Shown: positions 37,148 to 45,070 of the stretch, in pieces | How the letters are laid out: the number at the start of each line of letters is the position of its first letter | Position numbering within the stretch: position 1 is the stretch's first letter | Origin: an uncultured Clostridia bacterium | GTDB taxonomy: Bacteria > Bacillota > Limnochordia > Darwinibacteriales > DTU012 | Length of the DNA stretch: 64,000 bases | Assembly (NCBI GenBank): GCA_900019385.1 | Contig: FIZJ01000016.1 | Span: 139,380 to 203,379 of the forward strand | Direction: 5' to 3' | Position numbers and translations under genes: made by a program | The notes under the pieces: generated by a model | The model's database searches: none | What the model was told of the DNA's origin: nothing | The model's input: the letters and a program-made list of their open reading frames with translations, nothing else

Positions 37148-37178
37148 AAAAAAGATCCCGCCCCAAAGGGACGAGATC
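37148..37178 (-). terminator. Intrinsic terminator of the trpS T-box
   Basis: An 11-bp stem (37168-37178 with 37054-side partner 37154-37164, including G-U pairs) with a 3-nt loop, followed on the minus strand by TTTTTT (37148-37153). It competes with the T-box antiterminator. Confidence 0.9.
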
Positions 37179-37417
37179 ATCACTCGCGGTGCCACCCTAG
37201 TTAACTTATCCGAGATAAGTTCCCTCTTCGCCCGGTAACGGAGGCTTCCGGACCAGCCTACTTGCTGCATCAGGCAGGTTTCGGTGGACAGCTCCCGGGC
37301 CCATTCCCCAACTCCGCCTTACCGGTTTGCACCGCCCACCGGCTCTCTTAAAAGACTGGAATCAGGTACTCGCCCCTATCATCGCCATTTCGGATCTAGC
37401 GTTCCATTGCACTGCAC
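37148..37417 (-). ncRNA. T-box leader, tryptophan-specific
   Basis: The minus strand between csoR and trpS folds as a T-box riboswitch. The T-box itself is AGGGTGGCACCGCG (37185-37198). Stem I has the GCGAGTA bulge, the distal AGAGAG...GGTGGGCGGTGCAAACCGG features, and a specifier loop GAATGGGCCC with the codon TGG (Trp) at 37301-37303. The bulge UGGC pairs with the GCCA end of tRNA-Trp. It is followed by the terminator at 37148-37178. Uncharged tRNA-Trp should stabilise the antiterminator and turn on trpS and rsm22. Confidence 0.95.
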
Positions 37418-37423
37418 ACACTT

Positions 37424-37452
37424 ATTATAATCAATCCAATGGACAAACGCAA
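37424..37452 (-). promoter_or_regulatory. Promoter of the T-box/trpS transcript
   Basis: TTGCGT (37447-37452) and a perfect TATAAT (37424-37429) on the minus strand with a 17-bp spacer. It lies in the gap after csoR, so trpS is separate from the copper operon. Confidence 0.7.
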
Positions 37453-37475
37453 GTACAACCAGGTAAAAGCCCGCC

Positions 37476-37742
37476 TCACCCTTTCAGCAGCTGATCAATG
37501 ACCGCCATCACTTCGTCGATTTTCTCCTGGGCTGCACCAGCTGTGAACGCCTCTTTCACACAGTGGTTCAAATGGCCGTGCAGAACTTCCTTGCTCACCT
37601 TTCGCAGCACCGCCTGGACTGCCATAATCTGATGGGCGATGTCAATACAGTAGCGGTCATCTTCAACCATCTTGATCAGTCCGTCGATTTGGCCTCTGGC
37701 GGTTTTCAGCATTTTTATCACGTATTGTTGATCTGATCTCAT
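37476..37742 (-). CDS. csoR: CsoR-type copper-sensing repressor
   Basis: Small all-helical DUF156 repressor of 88 residues. The Cu(I) ligands of CsoR (Cys, His, Cys) are visible: Cys32 in [11 protein letters not shown], then His and Cys in HLNHCVKEA. The N-terminal helix [21 protein letters not shown] is highly typical. Binding of Cu(I) releases it from DNA. Its ATG overlaps the copA stop as ATGA, so it is translated together with copA. A G/C-tract inverted repeat at 40067-40087, just after the copA promoter, is the probable operator. Sister families (FrmR, RcnR, CstR) are less likely given the copA partner. Confidence 0.94.
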   Translation of the reverse strand: MRSDQQYVIKMLKTARGQIDGLIKMVEDDRYCIDIAHQIMAVQAVLRKVSKEVLHGHLNHCVKEAFTAGAAQEKIDEVMAVIDQLLKG

Positions 37743-40048
37743 ACAGTTCGACTCCTCCGCTCATCTGTTTTAACTCTGCTGGGTTGAAAACGCCGCAATC
37801 GCAAGGCGTTGGAAACAACAAACACAGAGCTGAGGCTCATGGCAGCCGCCCCGATCATTGGGCTCAGCGTCCAGCCGAAAAACGGGTAAAACACTCCAGC
37901 GGCCAGTGGAATACCCAAGATGTTGTAGAAGAAGGCCCAGAACAGATTCTGTTTGATGTTGCGGACTGTGGCGCGGCTTAGTTCAAGCGCGGTGACTGCA
38001 TCCTGGAGATCGCTTCTGACCAGCACAATATCGGCAGACTCAATGGCCACATCAGTACCGGCGCCGATGGCTATGCCCACATCGGCCCGGGCCAATGCCG
38101 GCGCATCGTTAATCCCGTCGCCGACCATCGCCACCCGCCTTCCGCTCTGCTGCAGTTCACGGATCACTTTTTCTTTATCCTGTGGCAGCACCTCGGCTGT
38201 GACTTGATCGAGACCCAGTTGTCTTTGAATTGCCGCGGCCGTCCTTTTATTGTCTCCAGTGAGCATCACGACAGTGATCCCCTTGGCCTTTAACTGATCC
38301 ACCGCCTGCTTGCTTGTGGGTTTTATTACATCCGCAGCGGCTATGATCCCCAAAAGCCTCTTGTCGTTAGCGAAGTAGAGAGGTGTTTTTCCCTCTTCCG
38401 CCAAGCGCCGCGAAAGATCTTGCCAAGCGGAAGTGTCTATCTGGTGTTCCTCCATCAAGGCCAAGTTTCCCCCAATGTACCTTTGTCCATCGATTTCCGC
38501 GACGATCCCTCTGCCGGGAACCGCTGCAAAGGCTTGAGTGGGCTTTGGTTCAATCCCCATTTCCGCAGCCTTGGCCTGAATAGCTTCAGCCAGCGGGTGC
38601 TCGGAGGAGCTCTCCATCGACGCCGCGATCGTCAGAAAATCCACTTCTGTCAGCGCTCCGGTCACCACAACATCGGTAACCTTCGGCCGGCCTTCAGTTA
38701 TGGTACCGGTTTTATCCAGTACTACCGTGTCCACTTTATGGGCGGTTTCCAAAGCTTCCGCCGACTTGATTAGAATGCCATTCGCCGCGCCTTGCCCTGT
38801 GCCAACCATAATGGCCACCGGAGTCGCCAAACCTAAGGCGCACGGACACGATATCACCAAAACCGAAATTCCGATCGACAAAGCAAAGGCCGCCCCGGCT
38901 CCAAAAGCCAGCCAAACCACCGCTGCCGCCGCAGCGATCAGGATCACAATAGGGACAAAAATACCGCTGATTTCATCCGCCAGCTTGGCAATTGGCGCCT
39001 TGGAAGCGCTCGCTTCTTCCACCAGCCGGATAATCTGGGCCAGAGTGGTGTCTTCCCCTACTTTTTCGGCTCTAAACTTGAAAAAACCTACTTTGTTGAT
39101 AGTTCCCGACACTACCCGGTCTCCCACCCGTTTTTCAACTGGAATGCTTTCGCCGGTCAGCGCTGACTGATCGACGGCAGAGCTGCCTTCGATGATTATC
39201 CCGTCCACCGGAACACTCTGGCCGGGTCGCACTACAATGATGTCGCCAACAACAATATGCTCAACGGGAATCTCCTGTTCCTGGCCCTCGCGGATGACGA
39301 AAGCGGTTTTCGGCGCCAGATCCAGGAGTCGGGAAATAGCCTCGGACGTCTTGTTCTTCGAGCGGGCTTCCAAGAATCTGCCCAAGGTAATCAGGGTGAG
39401 GATCATCGCTCCGGTTTCAAAATAGATGTCATGCCGATAGTGTCCCGCAAGACCCAGCTCACCTCGCCCAAGTGCGGCCCCGATCCGGAAAACAGTGATA
39501 ATTCCGTAAACCACCGCCGCCGACGACCCGATAGCAATCAGGGAGTCCATGTTTGGCGCGCGGTGCCACAGGGCTCTAAATCCTGCTTGAAAATACCTGC
39601 GGTTGACATAGACAATCGGCAGCGTGAGCAGAAACTGGGCAAAGGCGTGACTAACCGCGTTTTCAGGCCCGTCAAGCCAACCCGGCAGCTGAAGGCCGAG
39701 CATATCACCCATGGCAAGGTACATCAACGGAACTAGAAAAAAGAATGAAACCAACACTCGCACCTTCAATTCCCAAGTCTCTGCGGCCAACGCTTGATTC
39801 CGCCGGGCCTCGGCGGCGTTGGCGAAAGCAGGCTCCGGCTGTGGTTCCCGAGCTTCATAACCAGCATCGGATACAGCCTTGATGATCGCCTGCGAATCAG
39901 TGACCGTTTCGTCAAATTCCACAACCATCTGCTTTGCCAGCAGGTTTACATTAACCGCGCCGACGCCTGCCAGCTTTTTGACACTCCGTTCCACAGCTGC
40001 TTGGCAGGCTGCACAAGTCATACCCAATACTTCAAATTTCTTCTGCAT
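37739..40048 (-). CDS. copA: Copper-translocating P1B-type ATPase
   Basis: Exports Cu(I) from the cytoplasm using ATP. From the chosen start there are 769 residues. One N-terminal heavy-metal domain (1-70) with GMTCAAC; membrane helices from about 100; actuator TGES in [12 protein letters not shown]; the metal-path CPC in [12 protein letters not shown]; phosphorylation site DKTGT in [13 protein letters not shown]; the SSEHPLAEA motif for ATP binding; and [11 protein letters not shown]-terminal helices have the WAFFYN and MSLSSV-type Cu(I) residues. Start is ATG 40048 with AGGGGAG upstream; the longer frame to 40099 reads through the operator. Operon copA-csoR, probably induced by copper. No CopZ chaperone gene adjoins. 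Confidence 0.96.
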   Translation of the reverse strand: MQKKFEVLGMTCAACQAAVERSVKKLAGVGAVNVNLLAKQMVVEFDETVTDSQAIIKAVSDAGYEAREPQPEPAFANAAEARRNQALAAETWELKVRVLVSFFFLVPLMYLAMGDMLGLQLPGWLDGPENAVSHAFAQFLLTLPIVYVNRRYFQAGFRALWHRAPNMDSLIAIGSSAAVVYGIITVFRIGAALGRGELGLAGHYRHDIYFETGAMILTLITLGRFLEARSKNKTSEAISRLLDLAPKTAFVIREGQEQEIPVEHIVVGDIIVVRPGQSVPVDGIIIEGSSAVDQSALTGESIPVEKRVGDRVVSGTINKVGFFKFRAEKVGEDTTLAQIIRLVEEASASKAPIAKLADEISGIFVPIVILIAAAAAVVWLAFGAGAAFALSIGISVLVISCPCALGLATPVAIMVGTGQGAANGILIKSAEALETAHKVDTVVLDKTGTITEGRPKVTDVVVTGALTEVDFLTIAASMESSSEHPLAEAIQAKAAEMGIEPKPTQAFAAVPGRGIVAEIDGQRYIGGNLALMEEHQIDTSAWQDLSRRLAEEGKTPLYFANDKRLLGIIAAADVIKPTSKQAVDQLKAKGITVVMLTGDNKRTAAAIQRQLGLDQVTAEVLPQDKEKVIRELQQSGRRVAMVGDGINDAPALARADVGIAIGAGTDVAIESADIVLVRSDLQDAVTALELSRATVRNIKQNLFWAFFYNILGIPLAAGVFYPFFGWTLSPMIGAAAMSLSSVFVVSNALRLRRFQPSRVKTDERRSRTV

Positions 40049-40066
40049 GTCTTCACTCCCCTCGTA

Positions 40067-40087
40067 TACCCCTCCCCGGTGGGGTGA
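40067..40087. promoter_or_regulatory. CsoR-like operator upstream of copA
   Basis: TACCCC-N8-GGGGTGA, with ACCCC and GGGGT arms around a C/G-rich centre, matches the form of CsoR sites (G-tract inverted repeats). It sits just downstream of the predicted transcription start, ideal for repression by the operon's own CsoR. Confidence 0.75.
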
Positions 40088-40094
40088 TGTCTTA

Positions 40095-40123
40095 AGCATA
40101 CATCCTTACTGTTGGCTTGTCAA
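40095..40123 (-). promoter_or_regulatory. Promoter of copA-csoR
   Basis: TTGACA (40118-40123) and TATGCT (40095-40100) on the minus strand, spacer 17 bp. The expected start (about 40088) is directly next to the CsoR-like operator. Confidence 0.75.
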
Positions 40124-40195
40124 GAGGTTTCCAGACATGATACCTCACTTAATCAGCATATAAATCTACAAACACTGACGAATGGAAGTGAGTCT

Positions 40196-41740
40196 GTGCG
40201 GAAACAATCCTTGCTTCAAGGCGCATTTGTCCTTACAGCCGCCGGGTTTGTGACCAAAATCCTTGGTTTCGCCACCACCATTTTGCAGTCACGTATCCTC
40301 GGAGCGGAAGCGATCGGGCTGCAGATGATGGTGATGCCATATGCAGGATTGCTGATGACTGTCACCACCCTCGGCATGCCTGTCGCTGTTTCCAAAGTGG
40401 TGGCGGAGGCGGAGGCTTCAGGAGACAGGCAGAAAATCAGAAGAATCCTGTTTGTTTCCCTTGCCGTCACTTTGGCGGCGGCATCGGCCTTGACGTTTGG
40501 CCTTGCTTACTTCGGCCAAGCTATCGCCGCCAGGTTCCTCGCCGACCAGCGGGCTTACTATTCACTGATGGCACTGATCCCTATGATTCCGATCCTTGCC
40601 GTCTCAGGCATCGTCCGCGGATACTTCCAAGGGCGCCAGAATATGAATCCCCTCGCCATTTCCCAAGTGATTGAACAGATCATCCGCATCGCTCTGCTTT
40701 ATATTCTTGTTCAGCTTCTGGCAGCCCGGGGGTTGGAATACGCCGCGGCCGGCGCTGTCTTGGCCGGCGCCGCGGGCGAGCTGGCAAGTCTGATATATCT
40801 ATTATTCTCCTTCCGCCCCACTTCCATCTACCGGATCGTCAAAAACAGGTATCACCGTTCGTCTCAGTCGAGAATAGAACTGCTGGAACTTGCCAAGATC
40901 GGCATTTCCCAAACCGGCAACCAGTTCTTCCGCTCACTGCTCCGGGCTGTACAGCCAACAGTAATCAGCCGCAGCCTGCTTTCAGCCGGCCTTGACCCCT
41001 CGGCCGTAGCCGCGCAGTATGGAATGCTGACAGGTTATGTCTATCCACTTCTGTTCTTCCCCGGCTTTGTCAATTACTCGCTTGCCGTGGCACTGGTACC
41101 CGCCATCAGCGAAGCGGGAGCCAAACACCAGTACCGGTTGGTGACCCGGCGTGTCTCTCAGGCAATCCGGGCTTCTCTGTTGATCGGCATTCCCAGCAGC
41201 ATGATCCTGTTTGTCTTTGCCGAGCAGATCCTTGCCTTTTTTTACCGGGCGCCGGAAGCGGCTGGATTGCTCCGGCTCACAGCCCCGTTTTACCTGTTTC
41301 AGTATTTCCACTCACCCCTTCAGTCATCTCTTATCGGGCTCGGCCATGCGGCACTGGCGATGGTTAACAACGTGATCCCCCGCTGTATCAGCCTGGCGCT
41401 GATCTATCCTCTCAGTGTACAGTTGAACTTGGGAATCGCAGGTGTGGCTGTCGCTTCCAGCCTGGCGGTGGTTTTAGAGACGATCCTGCAGTACCTTGCT
41501 CTTCACCGGTACGCCGGGCCTTGCCTTCGCATTTCCGATGTTGCGAAAATGGCCGGCTGCGGCATTCCTGCCTCGCTCTTCGGTTATATTACCTATGACA
41601 CACTCCGCTTGTACCAGGTTGGCGAATCAGTATCCGCTTTAGGAGGAATCGCAGCTCTTCTCTTTTTGTACTTTTCCCTCATTTTTCTCACCAAGACAGT
41701 GCGGTTAAGTTCGATCATGGTGGCTTTGAAACGGCGGTAA
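40196..41740 (+). CDS. SpoVB/MurJ-like polysaccharide or lipid II flippase (MATE-like)
   Basis: Multi-helix membrane protein of about 514 residues in the MVF/MATE-like flippase group with around 14 helices. The N-terminus KQSLLQGAFVLTAAGFVTKILGF is the typical SpoVB lead, followed by GLQMMVMPYAGLLMTVTTLGMPVAVSKVVAEAEA and MIPILAVSGIVRGYFQGRQNMNPLAISQV, highly characteristic of stage V sporulation protein B and relatives. The start is GTG 40196, preceded by GGAAGTGAG; the upstream frame has no membrane sequence. Several paralogues usually occur per genome, acting in cortex or vegetative wall synthesis, so the sporulation role is not certain. It is divergent from copA and ends in a large hairpin. 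Confidence 0.9.
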   Translation: MRKQSLLQGAFVLTAAGFVTKILGFATTILQSRILGAEAIGLQMMVMPYAGLLMTVTTLGMPVAVSKVVAEAEASGDRQKIRRILFVSLAVTLAAASALTFGLAYFGQAIAARFLADQRAYYSLMALIPMIPILAVSGIVRGYFQGRQNMNPLAISQVIEQIIRIALLYILVQLLAARGLEYAAAGAVLAGAAGELASLIYLLFSFRPTSIYRIVKNRYHRSSQSRIELLELAKIGISQTGNQFFRSLLRAVQPTVISRSLLSAGLDPSAVAAQYGMLTGYVYPLLFFPGFVNYSLAVALVPAISEAGAKHQYRLVTRRVSQAIRASLLIGIPSSMILFVFAEQILAFFYRAPEAAGLLRLTAPFYLFQYFHSPLQSSLIGLGHAALAMVNNVIPRCISLALIYPLSVQLNLGIAGVAVASSLAVVLETILQYLALHRYAGPCLRISDVAKMAGCGIPASLFGYITYDTLRLYQVGESVSALGGIAALLFLYFSLIFLTKTVRLSSIMVALKRR

Positions 41741-41776
41741 AAAAAGCTTCACCGGCAGTCTATGCCGGTGAAGCTT
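41739..41776 (-). terminator. Terminator at the end of the ABC importer operon
   Basis: Perfect 14-bp stem (41744-41757 with 41763-41776, loop GTCTA). On the minus strand it is followed by TTTTT, ending the solute-binding protein operon. It starts 3 bp after the flippase stop and probably also stops plus-strand transcription, although its plus-strand tail is poor in T. Confidence 0.88.
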
Positions 41777-41802
41777 CTGCAAAAGTTGGTCATTACCCAG
41801 GT

Positions 41803-43116
41803 TTACTTGTTGAATAATGCGTCGATCTGCGATTGAGCTACAGGGGCTTTTGCCTCAAGATGGGTGCGCGGCACGACATCACCCCTGAACAGCGGCGCGA
41901 GGTCTTGACTCCAGCTTACAGACACTTCAGGGCTGTCCAAGCCATTCACCCATTCCACGTCGCCCTGCCAGTTCTGCAGAGCATACAGCAGGTGGTCAGC
42001 CGATTCGCGGTTCGGATAACGGGATGCGATGGTGGATGCCAGCCAGCTGTCGAAATCCAAGTCCTCTTTCTGGAAGAGGAAATCATGTACCGCAACCAAC
42101 CATTCAGGGTTGACAGCAGTGACCGGTATGGCCGCGAACTTGACCGCCCATTCCGGATAGACATAGTGATCGGTATGAGGACCCATTGGAATCGGAGCAT
42201 AGACGATAATATCACCATTATTGGCTGCGCCGCCGTTTTCCGCATGGTCAGAACCAAACTGCATAGCCACTGTGCCGTGCTGAATTCTGTTGGCACCGTC
42301 GAGGTCGGAAGGTACGATGTAACCCTCGCGGTACCACTCGGCAATCTTGTCGAAGACCCAAATCGCTTCTTCGTCAGCCCAGCCGTAGCGGTATCTGCCG
42401 TCGGGCTCGATCTTGATGAAGCGGGCGTTGTTCATGTAGATGGCATAGTCGATCCGGCGCCAGGCAAAGCCCCATTGGTCGATTTCGCCATCGCCGTTGG
42501 TGTCTCTTGTAACATTTATGGCGATTTGTTCAGCATCTTCCCAAGTCCAGACTCCGTTTTTCCACAGATCATAAATATCCGGCTGGCCTTCCCGCTCCAG
42601 CATACTCTTGTTGTAAACCATGGCAGTCGGCCGCCAGTTGTTGCCGTAGTGATGGCCAAAAGAGTAAATATTGTCCCTGATGGCCAGGATCTGTGTGTGT
42701 ATCAGATTGTCTGTCGGGTAGAGGTAATCGAAGTATTCTGGCGGCAGAATTTCATTCAAGGGTACCAGCATGCCGAAAGCTGCCATAGTGAAATACTCGT
42801 CACGCCAGTCTCTGTGAATGATGTCGTGTGTGGCTTCGCCAGTCATGATTCTAGCCATGGAGACGTCGACACTAGGCCTGTACAGGAACTCAAACCCACC
42901 GATGTTGAACAGCTCCATTGCCTCCTGCAGCCGACCTGCTTTGGCTGTGTCGTCGCCGAAGTGGTTTGCGTCGACACCGCCGACAATGGTGATCACAGCA
43001 CCGCCGAAATCAATCTTGTCCGGGCTCACCACACCCGGGCTGGGCACATAGTCTTGAGCCACTGCTGTTCCAACCAGCATCAATGCCAAGGCAACCGATA
43101 ACAACAGCTTTTTCAT
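41803..43116 (-). CDS. Sugar ABC transporter extracellular solute-binding protein
   Basis: Family 1 solute-binding protein of about 437 residues. A signal peptide (KKLLLSVALALMLVGTAVAQD) has AxA-type cleavage and no lipobox cysteine, so anchoring is unclear in a single-membrane cell. The body has family features such as FNIGGFEFLYRP, WTWEDAEQIAINVTRDTNGDGEIDQWGFAW and a late KEDLDFDSWLAS. The Trp/Glu/Asp-rich middle (NGDGEIDQWGF) is typical of binding proteins for plant oligosaccharides. The start is ATG 43116 with GAGGAGGT. Last gene of the five-gene operon; an 84-nt gap with a GC-rich stretch before it could allow a higher message level. Ligand unknown. Confidence 0.9.
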   Translation of the reverse strand: MKKLLLSVALALMLVGTAVAQDYVPSPGVVSPDKIDFGGAVITIVGGVDANHFGDDTAKAGRLQEAMELFNIGGFEFLYRPSVDVSMARIMTGEATHDIIHRDWRDEYFTMAAFGMLVPLNEILPPEYFDYLYPTDNLIHTQILAIRDNIYSFGHHYGNNWRPTAMVYNKSMLEREGQPDIYDLWKNGVWTWEDAEQIAINVTRDTNGDGEIDQWGFAWRRIDYAIYMNNARFIKIEPDGRYRYGWADEEAIWVFDKIAEWYREGYIVPSDLDGANRIQHGTVAMQFGSDHAENGGAANNGDIIVYAPIPMGPHTDHYVYPEWAVKFAAIPVTAVNPEWLVAVHDFLFQKEDLDFDSWLASTIASRYPNRESADHLLYALQNWQGDVEWVNGLDSPEVSVSWSQDLAPLFRGDVVPRTHLEAKAPVAQSQIDALFNK

Positions 43117-43200
43117 AATGAACCTCCTCTTATGTATTGGGAAACTGTTAGGATAAAGCCGCCGATTTGTTGAGACTCCCACCCCCCCCGGCTTGGCACA

Positions 43201-44130
43201 TTATTGTCCTGTGATACCTGTGCGCTGCACGCTTTCCACGAAGAAACGCTGCAGGAATACATAGAGAATGACCAGCGGCGCAATCAACAGCAAACTGCCG
43301 GTATTGTTCAAAAGCGATGTTTCCGGCAGTGACGCCTCCCAGCGCATGCCCAGGACACTGTTGGGCAGCTTGTCAAGCATCATCGGCAAGGTGGTCGCGC
43401 TGCTGTAGAACATCTGAGTCATATAATAGTCGTTCCACTGCCAAACAAAGGCAAACAGAAACACTGTCACCATGGCCGGAACCGCAGCCGGCAGCATGAT
43501 TTTGGAAAAAGTCCGGAAGGCTCCCGCTCCGTCCACATAGGCGGCTTCCTCCAAATCTCTGGGCATCCCTTTGAAGTACTGCCGCATGATGTAAATGAAC
43601 AAACCGTTGCGGGGGCCAGTGCAGGTAGCCGCCGTAATCACTGCCGGCCAAACCGTGTTGATGAAATTCAGCTGCACAGGCAAGAGCCCGAGAAAGTCAA
43701 AATAGCGGAAATTTAAGTACAGCGGTATGATAAACAGCTCCGGCGGCACCACCAGTGTGATGATCGCCAAAGTGAACAGGACCTTGGCACCTTTGAAGTG
43801 AAACCGTGCGATCCCGTAGCCCACGAGTGTGCTGGAAGCAAGCTGGAGAGCACTGACAAGGACTGCCAGTTTCACCGAATTCCAGAAGGCAGTAGGGTAA
43901 TTCATGTAATTCCAGGCCAGTTCATAGTTGCGCAGAGTCGGATGACGGGGAATCCACGCCACTGTCGTATCCCACAGATCGCTGCGGGACATGAAGGAAG
44001 ATGCGAGCTTGCTGAGAACCGGAAAGATCACGATATAGCAGACCCCGATCAGAATCACCGCCCGGGCCAGCGACCATCCATATCTGAACAAGCTGCGCTT
44101 CCAGTGCAATCTGTGCTCCATCACACCCAT
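43201..44130 (-). CDS. Carbohydrate ABC transporter permease (MalG-type)
   Basis: Inner-membrane permease with six helices, 309 residues. Helix 1 is SLARAVILIGVCYIVIFPVLSKLASSFM (trimmed). The cytoplasmic ATPase-contact EAA loop is present as YFKGMPRDLEEAAYVDGAGAFRTFSKIMLPAAVPA, which is the CUT1 permease signature. It pairs with the upstream MalF-type permease 22 bp away and the downstream solute-binding protein. No ATPase gene is in the operon, a common CUT1 arrangement where a shared MsmX-like ATPase energises several importers. Start is ATG with a GGGAGGG site. Confidence 0.93.
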   Translation of the reverse strand: MGVMEHRLHWKRSLFRYGWSLARAVILIGVCYIVIFPVLSKLASSFMSRSDLWDTTVAWIPRHPTLRNYELAWNYMNYPTAFWNSVKLAVLVSALQLASSTLVGYGIARFHFKGAKVLFTLAIITLVVPPELFIIPLYLNFRYFDFLGLLPVQLNFINTVWPAVITAATCTGPRNGLFIYIMRQYFKGMPRDLEEAAYVDGAGAFRTFSKIMLPAAVPAMVTVFLFAFVWQWNDYYMTQMFYSSATTLPMMLDKLPNSVLGMRWEASLPETSLLNNTGSLLLIAPLVILYVFLQRFFVESVQRTGITGQ

Positions 44131-44152
44131 ACCTAATCCCTCCCTTGCCCCC

Positions 44153-45070
44153 TCACTCGTGGTAGAATACCAATCGGGAAAAAATCACGAACGTGATCAC
44201 CAGGATCCCTCCAATCACACCGAAGTACACCCAGGACATCGCCGAACCAATACCGTATCCCAGTGTCCCGAACGCCGCCGCCCGGATGTTGCTCACGATT
44301 AGATTGGATGTGGATGTGAAATAGTCGACGATTGTGTAGACGATGTTGGTCAGGATCAACGGGCTGACCATGGGCAGTGTGATTAACCAGAAGTTTTCCC
44401 AACCAGTGGCCCCTTCCACTTCCGACGCTTCATACAATGATCTGGGAATGGCCTGTAAACCTGCCAGCAGGACCAGGATCTGGATTCCTGAACTCCTGAT
44501 GATATTGGGCAGCGACTCGATGGCCGCCAGAATATTGGTGATCAAGGCATCCGGCAGCTGAAACTTGGAAAGATAAACACTCAACGCCGGCGTGACCAGA
44601 AATGCGGAAACCGACTCCATACCATATTCCAGTATTCCGGTCATATAGTCCCTGGCCTCGATTTTCAGGATGATTCCCGATGCCATGACAATTGGGAGGA
44701 ACAAAACCGCCCGGGCGATCAGCCTCCCCCGGAAATTCTGGTTGAGAATTATGGCCGCGAAGAAACTGAAGACCAGAATCCAAAACGCCTGCGACAGCAT
44801 GTTTATGGTTGTTTCGGTCAAGTCTCTGATGAAAGTGGGATGGACGCGAAAGACATGGCGGTAGTTTTCCAGTCCCACATACTTCAGTTCATACCCGGTC
44901 TTGGTGATTACCAGTTCATTGAAGCTGAAGACAGCCGAGAGAATCGTGGGATAGAGAAACACAAACAGAAATCCCAAAATGAAAGGGAGTGAAAACAAGT
45001 ATCCAGCCAGAGTGTTCTGCTGGCGCAAAGTCAGAGAAAACAACCGCCGCTTCGGCTTGCGCATCTTCAT
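44153..45070 (-). CDS. Carbohydrate ABC transporter permease (MalF-type)
   Basis: Six-helix CUT1 permease of 305 residues with a basic N-terminus (KMRKPKRRLFSL) then LAGYLFSLPFILGFLFVFLYP. The EAA loop appears as LQAIPRSLYEASEVEGATGWENFWLITLPMVSPLILT, matching the family consensus. Its ATG overlaps the DUF5696 stop by one base (TAATG), so it is translationally coupled to that gene. It works with the MalG-type permease and the binding protein downstream. A basic 89-residue frame over its 3' end is a shadow. Confidence 0.93.
   Translation of the reverse strand: MKMRKPKRRLFSLTLRQQNTLAGYLFSLPFILGFLFVFLYPTILSAVFSFNELVITKTGYELKYVGLENYRHVFRVHPTFIRDLTETTINMLSQAFWILVFSFFAAIILNQNFRGRLIARAVLFLPIVMASGIILKIEARDYMTGILEYGMESVSAFLVTPALSVYLSKFQLPDALITNILAAIESLPNIIRSSGIQILVLLAGLQAIPRSLYEASEVEGATGWENFWLITLPMVSPLILTNIVYTIVDYFTSTSNLIVSNIRAAAFGTLGYGIGSAMSWVYFGVIGGILVITFVIFSRLVFYHE

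Noticed and set aside
37115-37270. N-terminal extension of trpS
   Set aside because: It runs through the T-box and terminator; TrpS normally begins at the FSGIQPTG block.
41833-43101. Long plus-strand open frame of 422 codons opposite the solute-binding protein gene
   Set aside because: It is antisense to a gene with a clear signal peptide and family motifs, has no known domain, and shows the low-complexity mix of a shadow frame.
43180-43192. Run of eight C residues before the solute-binding protein gene as a phase-variation tract
   Set aside because: It is in an untranslated gap and not in a promoter spacer that I can define; may only be part of a GC-rich hairpin.
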